From contig NZ_CP129002.1 of assembly GCF_030406085.1 (NCBI RefSeq), positions 372,001-436,000 on the forward strand: a DNA stretch of 64,000 nucleotides, written 5' to 3'. Shown piece by piece: positions 16,339 through 25,088 of the stretch. Each line of letters starts with the position of its first letter. Position 1 is the stretch's first letter. The notes under the pieces were generated by a model, which was given only the letters and a program-made list of their open reading frames with translations, was not told where the DNA came from and made no database searches. A program made the position numbers and the translations under genes. The DNA is from Bartonella sp. TP. Lineage in GTDB: Bacteria > Pseudomonadota > Alphaproteobacteria > Rhizobiales > Rhizobiaceae.

Positions 16339-19251
16339 TTAAAAATCTAATAAATTCAACGCCTTCAATTCCCGCAACGCGGCGGCATCTCTGGCACACA
16401 CATCCGGGTATTCAGGATCTTGCCCAACTTCTGGGCTATAACGCCAAGAACGCATACATTTATTACCTTTAGCCTTTTCAATTTTTACAGCTACTGATGG
16501 CACATCCTCTAGCGTAAAACAATTTGAGCTTTGAGGCAAAGCTTGCGTTAAGATAGAAATATCACTGGTAATACAAATATCCGCCATATTCAAGCCTTCA
16601 ATAGCTTCTTGCAAAGAATCATCATTAAGATAAACCTCTGGCGCAGCCTCTAAGGAGGAGCCTATAATCTTTTCCGCCCGCGCTTGCTCTAGCGCACCTG
16701 TTACTACTTTGCGAACTTTGCGAACTTTTTTCCATCTTAACTCCATAGCGTCATTTTGCCAATGAGCAGGCGGTGTTAAAAATTCTTGCAAATGAACACT
16801 ATCATCTTTATAACGCTCTTGCCACGCTTCTTCTGCTGTAAAAGAAAGCATAGGCGCTAGCCACAAAATCATATAATCAAAAATCTTGCTAATAGTAGCC
16901 AAGGCCGCCTTACGTCGCAATGAAGACGGAGCATCACAATAAAGCGCATCTTTTCTAATATCAAAATAAAAAGCAGATAAATCAACTATAGAAAAATCCA
17001 ACAAGCTATGTATGATTTTTTTAAAGTCAAACTCACTATACGCATCCTTAATGAGTTTATCCAATTTGGCTAGCTTATGCAGCATATATTTCTCTAGCTC
17101 TGGCAGCGATTCATAGGCCACCTCTTCTCCCTTATAATGAGAAAGAGTGCCGAGCATCCAGCGTATAACGTTCCTAAGCTTGCGATAATAATCCACATTC
17201 ATTTGTATAATATTATCGCCAACTCGCTGATCTTCACAATAATCACCAGTCATTACCCATAAACGCAAAATATCTGCCCCAAATTTGTCACAAATCTTTT
17301 GCGGATCCACGACATTGCCAAGTGACTTAGACATTTTTTTGCCCTTTTCATCTATAGTAAAACCGTGTGTAACTATTTGTTTATAAGGCGCAACGCCATT
17401 AATAGCACATGATTCTAGTAAAGAAGCTTGAAACCAACCACGATGTTGATCTGAGCCTTCGAAATATAAATCTGCTGGAAAACTTAACTCTTCTCGCTGC
17501 CGTAAAACAAAATTATGGCTGCAACCAGAGTCAAACCACACATCCAAAATATCCATAATTTGCACCCAATCCTCTTGGGCACGATCTACCAAAAATCTTG
17601 CCCTAGCACCTTCACTAAACCAAGCATCTGCGCCTTCTGCCTTAAAAGCCTCGATAATTCGTGCATTCACAGTCTCATCCTGCAAAATCTCGCCATTTTC
17701 ATTCACAAAAATACATATCGGCACACCCCATGTTCGCTGACGTGAAAGCACCCAATCTGGTCGATCTTTTAGCATTGAGCTAAGGCGCATATAGGCATTT
17801 GCAGGCGTAAAACTTACATGCTCTAACGCATCTACTGCCGTTTCGCGTAGGCTCTTACCAGAGCTTAAATTTTTGTCCATAGCAATAAACCACTGTGCGG
17901 TATTGCGGGAAATCAATGGCGTTTTTGAACGCCAACTATGTGGATAAGAATGTTTTATACGCGCTCTAGCAAATAACCGCTGGGCAGCAATAAGCTGCTC
18001 TATGATAGCTGCATTGGCCCCGCCTTTTTTACCTTTTTCATCTATCACCCGCAACGCGCCACCTGCGCGCATTGGGCCAAACTCTGGCACATCGTTAGTA
18101 TAAAAGCCCTCATCATCTACCGGAAAAGGAATTGTAGTGTCGATATTTCTTTGCTCGAGCAGCGATTTATTTTTTAGCCATGCTTCAAAATCATCTCGCC
18201 CATGACTGGGTGCGGTATGAACAAAACCTGTTCCCGATTCAGCGGTAACATGCTCGCCCGATAGCATCGGCACGGTAAAGTCATAACCAGCAAAATGTTG
18301 GCTAAACGGATGCTGCAGCTGCATTTCTTCAAATTCCGCTGGCTCTAAACCGCGTATTTTTTGCAATTTCAATTTAGCTTTTTGAGCACATTGTTCGGCT
18401 AGATTATCAGCAAAAATGAGTTGCTCACCTAACTTTGGACCAAAATCATTTTCTACCTCTATAATTTCAAACAAACCATAATTAATATTATCACTGTAGC
18501 ATACGGCACGATTTGCCGGGATGGTCCATGGGGTGGTAGTCCAAATAACGATATATGCTCCGGCTAAAGCACCATTAGAAATTTTAAACTTTACCCAAAT
18601 ACTATCAGATTCGTACTCATGATATTCTATCTCTGCTTCTGCTAACGCAGTCTTTTCTGCCACTGACCACATTACTGGCTTTGAGCCACGATAAAGCTGC
18701 TTTGTTTTGGCAAACAGCAAAAGCTGCTCTGCTATTATAGCTTCCGTTGTAAAATCCATGGTTAAATATGGATTGGCGAAATTACCAATTATACCAAAGC
18801 GCTGAAATTGCACAGATTGCACAGCTACCCAATGAGCCGCAAATTTTCGACATCTGGCACGAAATTCATTAACAGAAATATCATCTTTTTTTTTGCCTTC
18901 AGATCTATATTCCTCTTCCACCTTCCATTCAATCGGCAAGCCGTGACAATCCCAGCCAGGCACAAGAGCGCTGTTATAGCCAGCCATTTGCTTTGATTTT
19001 ACAATAACATCTTTCAAAATTTTATTTAACGCATGGCCAATATGTAAATTACCATTTGCATATGGCGGACCGTCGTGCAAAACATAACGCGGTCGATCTT
19101 TTGCCTTAGTACGAAGTCGCCTATACAAATCCATTTCTTGCCAAAGTTTAGTTATTTCTGGCTCTTTTTGCGGTAGTGCTGCACGCATTGCAAACGACGT
19201 ATTGGGCAAAAATAATGTTTTAGAATAGTCAAAATTAGAAGAACTCTGCAT
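16339..19251 (-). CDS. ileS: Isoleucyl-tRNA synthetase
   Basis: Class I synthetase charging tRNA-Ile. The HIGH motif is HIGH at residues 70-73 (GNLHIGHALN) and KMSKS lies at 639-643. The CP1 editing domain lies between, with TTPWTIPANRAV visible. The C-terminal part keeps one CMRSWR cysteine and one later cysteine, fewer than the four of the full zinc finger. 970 residues is the usual alphaproteobacterial length. The N-terminus (DYSKTLFLPNTSFAMRAALP) fits the family start. Confidence 0.97.
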   Translation of the reverse strand: MQSSSNFDYSKTLFLPNTSFAMRAALPQKEPEITKLWQEMDLYRRLRTKAKDRPRYVLHDGPPYANGNLHIGHALNKILKDVIVKSKQMAGYNSALVPGWDCHGLPIEWKVEEEYRSEGKKKDDISVNEFRARCRKFAAHWVAVQSVQFQRFGIIGNFANPYLTMDFTTEAIIAEQLLLFAKTKQLYRGSKPVMWSVAEKTALAEAEIEYHEYESDSIWVKFKISNGALAGAYIVIWTTTPWTIPANRAVCYSDNINYGLFEIIEVENDFGPKLGEQLIFADNLAEQCAQKAKLKLQKIRGLEPAEFEEMQLQHPFSQHFAGYDFTVPMLSGEHVTAESGTGFVHTAPSHGRDDFEAWLKNKSLLEQRNIDTTIPFPVDDEGFYTNDVPEFGPMRAGGALRVIDEKGKKGGANAAIIEQLIAAQRLFARARIKHSYPHSWRSKTPLISRNTAQWFIAMDKNLSSGKSLRETAVDALEHVSFTPANAYMRLSSMLKDRPDWVLSRQRTWGVPICIFVNENGEILQDETVNARIIEAFKAEGADAWFSEGARARFLVDRAQEDWVQIMDILDVWFDSGCSHNFVLRQREELSFPADLYFEGSDQHRGWFQASLLESCAINGVAPYKQIVTHGFTIDEKGKKMSKSLGNVVDPQKICDKFGADILRLWVMTGDYCEDQRVGDNIIQMNVDYYRKLRNVIRWMLGTLSHYKGEEVAYESLPELEKYMLHKLAKLDKLIKDAYSEFDFKKIIHSLLDFSIVDLSAFYFDIRKDALYCDAPSSLRRKAALATISKIFDYMILWLAPMLSFTAEEAWQERYKDDSVHLQEFLTPPAHWQNDAMELRWKKVRKVRKVVTGALEQARAEKIIGSSLEAAPEVYLNDDSLQEAIEGLNMADICITSDISILTQALPQSSNCFTLEDVPSVAVKIEKAKGNKCMRSWRYSPEVGQDPEYPDVCARDAAALRELKALNLLDF

Positions 19252-19333
19252 AAAAAACCTTACACCTGCTTAAATATAATAATTCACAATAAGGTTTCTT
19301 GGTAAATTTTGCAAGCCTATAATGAAAATGCGC

Positions 19334-20149
19334 TTAATGCCAATGTAATATTAAACCAACACTAAAATTCTCTACTTGATAATTTGTTACGGCTGTTCTT
19401 GGCGTAGTTGGCATAGGACTATGTTTTACTGTAACGCTTTTATAGGCTAATTTATTGCGCCGATAGCCCAATCGTAATCTCAGGCCAGGTTTTATTGCAT
19501 ATTCAATGCCACCACCAAAAGCTGGCATGCTTGGAGCTTGCCATTTATTAGCTCCGTTAGCAGAAAAGCTAGACTTATTTACATCTGTTGCAAGATACGC
19601 CTGTAGATTATTCCAAACATAACCAGCATGGAGCTGAAGATGCGTATTCCAGCCATTATCGTTAACCAATTTATGCTGGTCGGAATATGGCGTGACTTGC
19701 GCATAGCCCTTGGCGTTCATAAGGCTAAAGCCGCATTCTGCGCCAAGCAATATATTATTGCCTAATAATTTGTCATAACCAAAGAAAATATCTTTGTTTA
19801 GGGAGTTCGCCGCTTTTGGAAAATCATTATGCACATGTTGAACAACACTAGCAATGCCCAGATATAAACCCTCCCATTTACTTTTATTTGCAGCGGGCAG
19901 ACTAGCAAAGGATAAATTTGCAGGCTGAGAGGGAAAAGTAAAATTAAAATGGCGCAAGGAATGCGCTATATTGTTATAAGCGAAGGGGCTTATATTTCTT
20001 GGTGAGAAAACTAAAGGCAAAGAAACATGCAGTTGCAATTTATCCAGCGCTATTTTTCGCTGATACTGCCATGACGATTGCGCATCCGCCACAGAAGAAC
20101 AACAAAATATACTCAGAGCTATAATAACTAAACTATACAATACACTCAT
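19334..20149 (-). CDS. Divergent outer-membrane beta-barrel protein
   Basis: 271 residues with a signal peptide (residues 1-23, ending VADA). About 50 residues of variable sequence follow, then a barrel-like region with NNILLGAECGFSLM, HLQLHAGYVWNNLQAYLATD and a glycine-rich strand pattern (PAFGGGIEYAIKPGLRLRLGYRR). This resembles the Omp31/Omp25 opacity-like barrel but is only distantly related to the eight genes that follow. It ends in LHWH rather than the usual terminal phenylalanine. It is the left end of the porin cluster. Function unknown. Confidence 0.7.
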   Translation of the reverse strand: MSVLYSLVIIALSIFCCSSVADAQSSWQYQRKIALDKLQLHVSLPLVFSPRNISPFAYNNIAHSLRHFNFTFPSQPANLSFASLPAANKSKWEGLYLGIASVVQHVHNDFPKAANSLNKDIFFGYDKLLGNNILLGAECGFSLMNAKGYAQVTPYSDQHKLVNDNGWNTHLQLHAGYVWNNLQAYLATDVNKSSFSANGANKWQAPSMPAFGGGIEYAIKPGLRLRLGYRRNKLAYKSVTVKHSPMPTTPRTAVTNYQVENFSVGLILHWH

Positions 20150-20508
20150 TTAACCCCTACGCTATTAGCGTAAACATCAATAGAGTAGTAAAATACGAAC
20201 TATTTCAATCCATAGATTAAGATTAAATTTAGACATTTTGCAAAAAGCCTAGAAACACAGGCTTGTTGAGATAGAAAAAATTTATAAATTTTATATTTTT
20301 TCTTCTAAATTCATTTTTTAAGGGGGATTTTTTGCCATTTTTTAGCAAAATCTATCGAATCGGGGAGATCAAATTAATTGGCAAGAAATGCAACCTGTAA
20401 TTGCCAAAAAACATAAAATACATAACAAAAAACAGCGGCATATAAAACATATATGCCGCTGCCAAAGATGATGAATCAGTTGCCTGAAAAATTCTAAACT
20501 AAATTATC
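20150..20508. other. Intergenic region between two outer-membrane protein genes
   Basis: No gene seen. It holds the terminator of the gene at 20509-21321 and a very AT-rich stretch (20220-20330) that should contain the promoter of the gene ending at 19334. Confidence 0.5.
20433..20461 (-). terminator. Rho-independent terminator of the Omp gene at 20509
   Basis: CAGCGGCATAT (20433-20443) pairs perfectly with ATATGCCGCTG (20451-20461) around a 7-base loop. On the minus strand it is followed by TTTTTTGTT. Confidence 0.85.
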
Positions 20509-21321
20509 TTAGAATTTATATGCTATACCAACGCGAACGTCGTTTGAATTTACAGAGAAACCCTTAAGCTTTTCTAAGTGAGATGATTGAGCATCAGCTT
20601 TATTATCAACAGCTTTATTAACCTTAGGGTCAGTTATTTGGCTGTGACGATAGTCAGCACGCAAGATTAAATTGTCAGAAATAGCATAATCTACACCAGC
20701 TCCAACATTCCAACCCATAGCAGCAGAGCTCTTAAGCTTACTAACATTAGATAGCTTACCTGTGTCAGCAATAGCAGCTTTACCAGCAGTCTTATCGCCT
20801 TGAGCAGCTTCTATATCAGTTACAGTCAAACCACCAGCTACATAAGGCATAAAGCGGTCCATAGCATAACCTACACGAACACGAGCTGCACCAGATAGTT
20901 TTTCTTTATAAGCAAAGCCATCAACAGGAGTAGTGGCAGTAACGGTCTTAATAATAGTTTTATCAGACTTACCGAAGTCAAGATTACCGTCAATGCCCAA
21001 GATTACATTATTGCCAACATTAGCATTGTAGCCAGCAAACACGCCGCCTATAAGCTTATTTTTTGGCTTACCAAAATTCTTTTCTACGTCAGATGTTGAT
21101 TGCTTAGTGCCACCTGCTTTATTAGAAAAATAGGAAAAGTTGCCGCCAACTTCAGCACCAGCATATGGACCGTCCCAAGCAAAAACTGCTGGCTGGCTTT
21201 TTACCATAATAGCCACAGGCATTTTGCTGTGGTGTTTTGGCAAATCTGCAGCAGAAGCGCTGGAAGCTACCAAAAGAGCAGCCAAAGAGGCTGAGCTCAA
21301 AATTAATGATTTAATATTCAT
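20509..21321 (-). CDS. Omp31-family porin, most divergent of the eight paralogues
   Basis: Starts at the ATG at 21321 after GGAG; the open frame extends 24 bases further but without a ribosome site. The signal peptide ends SASA before ADLPKHHSK, and the barrel ends GIAYKF with terminal phenylalanine recognised by the Bam machinery. The eight-stranded pattern has PYAGAEVGGNFSYF as first strand and ADYRHSQ near the end. Loops are rich in lysine and threonine. It keeps Tyr in GAGVDYAISDN where several neighbours have Cys. Its sequence is distant enough from the others to suggest it is the oldest branch. Confidence 0.88.
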   Translation of the reverse strand: MNIKSLILSSASLAALLVASSASAADLPKHHSKMPVAIMVKSQPAVFAWDGPYAGAEVGGNFSYFSNKAGGTKQSTSDVEKNFGKPKNKLIGGVFAGYNANVGNNVILGIDGNLDFGKSDKTIIKTVTATTPVDGFAYKEKLSGAARVRVGYAMDRFMPYVAGGLTVTDIEAAQGDKTAGKAAIADTGKLSNVSKLKSSAAMGWNVGAGVDYAISDNLILRADYRHSQITDPKVNKAVDNKADAQSSHLEKLKGFSVNSNDVRVGIAYKF

Positions 21322-21476
21322 ACTTATTACTCCAATTATTGTCACCCAACCTATAATAGGCCAAGATATTTACTTAATGTCCGTAATGTAGCAAAAGATA
21401 TTTGCATTGTCTACAAAGATTTGAACTTTTTATTATAATTATTGACCAGAGTTGCCTAAAAGCAACACCGCTAAAA

Positions 21477-21496
21477 AAGCCCAGCATTCTAGGCTT
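21477..21496 (-). terminator. Hairpin downstream of the truncated Omp gene
   Basis: AAGCC (21477-21481) pairs with GGCTT (21492-21496). On the minus strand it runs into TTTTTT. A second hairpin (GTTGC/GCAAC, 21451-21466) lies just beyond. Confidence 0.55.
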
Positions 21497-21554
21497 AAAG
21501 CTGATAATTTAGTTAGTATAGAGCCTGTTGCTATCCATTAATGGTAAAATTATC

Positions 21555-22256
21555 CTATCCATTCAACGAATCATTTAGCAAATTGACACAAGCATTATGA
21601 AAATTGCTATAGCGATATTCCAAACGCACCAAAAGATTATGCGCTATTGCATAGTCTGCACCAGCACCAGCTGTCCAACCCACTAAATTTTCAGAACTGT
21701 TATCAATAGCAAAACTAGAAACGTCCCCACCAGACGGACTTAGCACAACACCGCTTGTTACTATATTGCTATAAGCTATACCACCTGATACGAAAGGCAG
21801 TATTTTATTTTGCGCAAAACCTACGCGTATACGGGTGGCGCCAGACCATTTTTCTTCAAAATTGCCTGCTAAGCTCTTTAAGGAATTAGCACCAGCACCT
21901 ACTAGAGAATCTATAATATTATAGTGCCCCTTTAAGCTGTTCCACAAAAAATCTGTTTCTATGCCAAGCACCGCGCCGCTCATCGGATTACTATTAAAGC
22001 CAGCCATCAAACCTGCGCTAGCACCATCACTTGTAACGTATAAATCAGAAAAATTATTTGCACCGACATGTACGCCATGCTTAAGCTGTTGATAGCTAGC
22101 TTGCGCACCAAAATACGGCCCCGCCCAGGAAAAAGCTTGCACGGGTCTTACGATTATTGTAGCTAAATGGTGATGCGCAGCAATATCAGCAGCTTTGGCT
22201 TGCGCTACCGTACTTACTGTCAGCAAGGATAACGCTGCTATAAGTTTAGGTTTCAT
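21555..22256 (-). CDS. Omp31-family porin lacking the last beta strand
   Basis: 233 residues; signal peptide ending QAKA before ADIAAHHH. The barrel pattern matches its neighbours up to LVRLEYRYSNFHNA, then diverges into CVNLLNDSLNG and stops. The final loop and the closing strand (RVGVAYKF in the others) are missing, and none of the downstream frames restores them. Without the terminal phenylalanine strand the protein is unlikely to be assembled normally, so this may be a decaying gene. The start codon and the rest of the frame are intact. Confidence 0.75.
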   Translation of the reverse strand: MKPKLIAALSLLTVSTVAQAKAADIAAHHHLATIIVRPVQAFSWAGPYFGAQASYQQLKHGVHVGANNFSDLYVTSDGASAGLMAGFNSNPMSGAVLGIETDFLWNSLKGHYNIIDSLVGAGANSLKSLAGNFEEKWSGATRIRVGFAQNKILPFVSGGIAYSNIVTSGVVLSPSGGDVSSFAIDNSSENLVGWTAGAGADYAIAHNLLVRLEYRYSNFHNACVNLLNDSLNG

Positions 22257-22360
22257 GATGACAAACTCTCCGCTTATGTAGTTAAATACAAATACAAAAA
22301 CAGAAAAATGGCAAAAGACGCTTCCTCGCCTTTAGGCTTATAACTCACACTTCTAAATTA

Positions 22361-23113
22361 TTAGAATTTATAAGCTACAGCTAGGCGGGCATCATGGCTA
22401 CGATGTTCGATGTTATAAAACAAAACAGGAGTACCAGAAACAGTTACTGGTAGATTTTTTTTGCCAAAATCATTATAGCGATATTCCAAACGCAGTAACA
22501 GATTATCTGCAACTGCATAATCAATACCTGCGCCAGCTGTCCAGCCAACTAAATTTTCAGCGCGGTGGGTTATAGCCAAAGAAGCATTCTCTCCAGCACT
22601 TGCCGCAACACCGCTTGTTAATATCTTAGCATAAGCTATACCACCAGCCAAAAAGGGCAATAGCTTACCTTGCGCAAAGCCTAGACGTATACGTGTAGCG
22701 CCAGACCATTTTTCGTCAAAGGCACCCGCAATAGTTTTTAAAGCAGTTGTACCCGTAGCTCCAGTAAGGATAACAAAATGATTATGTATCTTATTCCATA
22801 ATATATCAGTTTCTATACCAAGCACCGCTCCATTCTTAAGATTGCTGTTGAAGCCAGCCATTAAGCCTGCTCCTGCGCCATCTTTTTTTATGGCAAGCAT
22901 AGGCAGATTCGCAGCACCAGTGCGTATATCATGCTTCGCCCATTGGAAACTTCCCTGCGCACCTAGATATAGGCCTGCCCAAGAAAAAGTGTCTACAGGT
23001 TTTACCACAACTACCGGCGCTACGTGGCGATGCATGATAACATCAGCAGCATTAGCTTGTGTGGCTGCGCCTAGAGCTAGCAATGATACGGCTGTTATAA
23101 GTTTAGTTTTCAT
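22361..23113 (-). CDS. Omp31/hemin-binding-protein-like porin
   Basis: 250 residues; signal peptide ending ANA before ADVIMHRHVAP. Barrel strands run from FSWAGLYLGAQGSFQWAKHD to the closing RLAVAYKF. Nearly identical to the copies at 23241 and 27238 in the signal and first strand, but different in the loops after TGA and after TSGV. It keeps Tyr in GAGIDYAVADN. The GGAG lies 10 bases before the ATG within a leader shared with two other copies. Confidence 0.9.
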   Translation of the reverse strand: MKTKLITAVSLLALGAATQANAADVIMHRHVAPVVVVKPVDTFSWAGLYLGAQGSFQWAKHDIRTGAANLPMLAIKKDGAGAGLMAGFNSNLKNGAVLGIETDILWNKIHNHFVILTGATGTTALKTIAGAFDEKWSGATRIRLGFAQGKLLPFLAGGIAYAKILTSGVAASAGENASLAITHRAENLVGWTAGAGIDYAVADNLLLRLEYRYNDFGKKNLPVTVSGTPVLFYNIEHRSHDARLAVAYKF

Positions 23114-23160
23114 ATTTTAGATTCTCCGTTTTATGTTTAACACATACCAACTATATAGCA
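23114..23160 (-). promoter_or_regulatory. Conserved Omp leader, copy 1
   Basis: About 45 bases directly upstream of the ATG are almost identical to those at 24021 and 28039, including ACGGAGAATCTAAAAT before the start and a TATATAG element. This copy lacks the more distant TTACTRTAG motif present upstream of other copies. Confidence 0.5.
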
Positions 23161-23187
23161 CAAATAAAAATAACGCTCTAATGCAAA

Positions 23188-23214
23188 AAAGGCGAGAGAT
23201 ATCCCCTCGCCTTT
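23188..23214 (-). terminator. Terminator of the Omp gene at 23241
   Basis: AAAGGCGAG (23188-23196) pairs perfectly with CTCGCCTTT (23206-23214), loop of 9. Followed by TTTTTTGC on the minus strand. Confidence 0.8.
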
Positions 23215-23240
23215 AGGCTTATAATTCACACCCTAAATTA

Positions 23241-24020
23241 TTAGAATTTGTAAGCTACGCCAACGCGAACATCATGGCTGCTATGCTTCATTTCATAATG
23301 TACAGCAGGAGGGGTGCCAGTACCCACAGCAAGAGGTAGATGTTTCTTGCCAAAATCATTATAGCGGTATTCTAAACGCACCAACAGATTATCTGCTACC
23401 GCACAATCAACGCCCGCACCAGCTGTCCAACCAACTAAGTTTTCTTTGTGGCTGGTTATAGTAGAGGCACCAGTTGGTGGGTTACCTCCAGTTAATGTAA
23501 CGCCGTGTGTTTCAATACTCGTATAGGCTATACCACCAGCTAAGAAAGGCAATATCTTATCTTGTGCAAAACCTACGCGAACACGAGTAGCACCAGACCA
23601 TTTTTCATCAAAATCACCCACAGCGTGTACTAAGTCCGCTGCGTTCGCAGAGGAGCTTGCCTTAAACGTGTGATCAAAGTGGTCATGTATCTTGTTCCAC
23701 AAGATATCGGTTTCTACACCAACAACGGCACCGCTAAGCATATTGCTGTTAAAGCCAGCCATCAAGCCTGCGCCTGCGCCATCTTTTTTTATTGAAATAG
23801 TACCCGCCCCGGCATTTACAGCGCCAGTATGTATCTCATGCTTAGCCCATTGGAAGCTACCTTGCGCACCAGCATAAAAGCCTGTCCAAGAAAAAGTATC
23901 CACTGGCTTTACCACAACTACTGGCGCTACGTGGCGATGCACGATAACGTCAGCAGCGTTAGCTTGTGTGGCTGCGCCCAAAGCTAGCAATGACACGGCT
24001 GCTATAAGTTTAGTTTTCAT
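23241..24020 (-). CDS. Omp31/hemin-binding-protein-like porin, near twin of 27238
   Basis: 259 residues; same signal peptide as its neighbours and mature start ADVIVHRHVAP. It is nearly identical to the copy at 27238-28038 except for scattered changes and clustered differences with length changes in two predicted surface loops (after ETHGV and after KKHLPL). It carries a lone cysteine in GAGVDCAVADN. The closing strand is RVGVAYKF. A homogeneous promoter leader, including the distant motif, lies upstream. Confidence 0.9.
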   Translation of the reverse strand: MKTKLIAAVSLLALGAATQANAADVIVHRHVAPVVVVKPVDTFSWTGFYAGAQGSFQWAKHEIHTGAVNAGAGTISIKKDGAGAGLMAGFNSNMLSGAVVGVETDILWNKIHDHFDHTFKASSSANAADLVHAVGDFDEKWSGATRVRVGFAQDKILPFLAGGIAYTSIETHGVTLTGGNPPTGASTITSHKENLVGWTAGAGVDCAVADNLLVRLEYRYNDFGKKHLPLAVGTGTPPAVHYEMKHSSHDVRVGVAYKF

Positions 24021-24092
24021 ATTTTAGATTCTCCGTTTTATGTTTAACACATACCAACTATATAACACACCACACAAAAATTACTGTAGTAA
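24021..24092 (-). promoter_or_regulatory. Conserved Omp leader with upstream dyad, copy 2
   Basis: The 45 bases next to the start match copies at 23114 and 28039. Further upstream TTACTGTAGTAA (24081-24092) has 5-base inverted arms and recurs upstream of other family members, read on the minus strand as TTACTACAGTAA. Confidence 0.5.
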
Positions 24093-24128
24093 AAATGCAA
24101 CACAAATAAATAACGTTCTAACGTAAAA

Positions 24129-24154
24129 AAAGCGAGAGATACCCCCTCGCCTTT
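24129..24154 (-). terminator. Terminator of the Omp gene at 24182
   Basis: AAAGCGAG (24129-24136) pairs with CTCGC-C-TTT (24146-24154) with one bulged base; T run follows on the minus strand. A member of the same hairpin family as the others in this cluster. Confidence 0.7.
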
Positions 24155-24181
24155 AGACTTAATAATCCATACTATAAATTA

Positions 24182-24940
24182 TTAGAATTTATAAGCTACC
24201 CCTACACGAACATCATGCGTACGATGTTTTAGACCATAATGAAAAGCGGTACTAAAACCATCAAAAGCTATTGTTTTCTTACCCAAATCATTGTAGCGAT
24301 ACTCCAAGCGCATCAACAAATTATCTGTTACGGCACAATCTACACCTGCCCCAGCTGTCCAGCCAATTAAATTTTCATAATGAGCTGCAATAGGAACCTC
24401 AACAGCAGGACTCGCTGGAGTAAAATAAACATCTCTTAGTAAGAGATTAGTATAAGCTACGCCGCCAGCTAAGAAAGGCAACAGCTTGCCTTGAGCAAAG
24501 CCTACACGCAAACGAGTAGATCCAGACCATTTTTCTTTAAAATTACCTCTTACAGCTTTTAGTTCTGTCGGCAAGGTACCAGTAGGAGTGACCGAATAAT
24601 TATAACCACCCTTTATGGTATTCCACAAGATATCAGTTTCTACACCAACAACGGCACCGCTCATCATATTGCTGTTGAAACCAGCAAGCAAGCCCGCTCC
24701 TGCACCATCTTTTTTCAACGAAAAACTGCTGAAGTTAGTAGCTCCAGTATTTACATCATGCTTAGCCCATTGAAAGCTGCCTTGCGCACCTAGATATAGA
24801 CCAGTCCAAGAAAAACTACCTACAGGTTTTACCACAACTACGGGCGCCATGTGGCGATGCACGATAACGTCAGCAGCGTTAGCTTGTGTGGCTGCGCCTA
24901 AAGCTAATAGTGATAAGACTTTGATAAATTTGCTTTTCAT
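24182..24940 (-). CDS. Omp31/hemin-binding-protein-like porin
   Basis: 252 residues; signal peptide ending ANA, mature start ADVIVHRHMAP. The first strand FSWTGLYLGAQGSFQWAKHD and the closing RVGVAYKF are shared with the other copies, while the loops after NTIKG, LLLRD and GKKTI are its own. Carries the lone cysteine in GAGVDCAVTDN. The signal peptide differs more (MKSKFIKVLS), so this copy is less recently duplicated than 23241 and 27238. Confidence 0.9.
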   Translation of the reverse strand: MKSKFIKVLSLLALGAATQANAADVIVHRHMAPVVVVKPVGSFSWTGLYLGAQGSFQWAKHDVNTGATNFSSFSLKKDGAGAGLLAGFNSNMMSGAVVGVETDILWNTIKGGYNYSVTPTGTLPTELKAVRGNFKEKWSGSTRLRVGFAQGKLLPFLAGGVAYTNLLLRDVYFTPASPAVEVPIAAHYENLIGWTAGAGVDCAVTDNLLMRLEYRYNDLGKKTIAFDGFSTAFHYGLKHRTHDVRVGVAYKF

Positions 24941-25002
24941 ATTTTACACTCTCCGTCCAAATAAGCTATCCATATTTCCTATCATAACATATTACGCAAA
25001 AT

Positions 25003-25014
25003 ATACTGTAGCAA
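25003..25014 (-). promoter_or_regulatory. Conserved Omp upstream motif
   Basis: ATACTGTAGCAA, about 63 bases before the start at 24940, matches the TTACTRTAGYAA motif seen upstream of several paralogues. Could be a -10-like element or a regulator site. Confidence 0.4.
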
Positions 25015-25043
25015 ATAAGCAACATTTACAAAAATAATGCAAA

Positions 25044-25069
25044 AATGGCGAGAAAAGCCCCTCGCCATT
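25044..25069 (-). terminator. Terminator downstream of the Omp pseudogene
   Basis: AATGGCGAG (25044-25052) pairs with CTCGCCATT (25061-25069); followed by a TTTGC sequence on the minus strand. Confidence 0.75.
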
Positions 25070-25088
25070 AACATTATTTTTCTATAAA

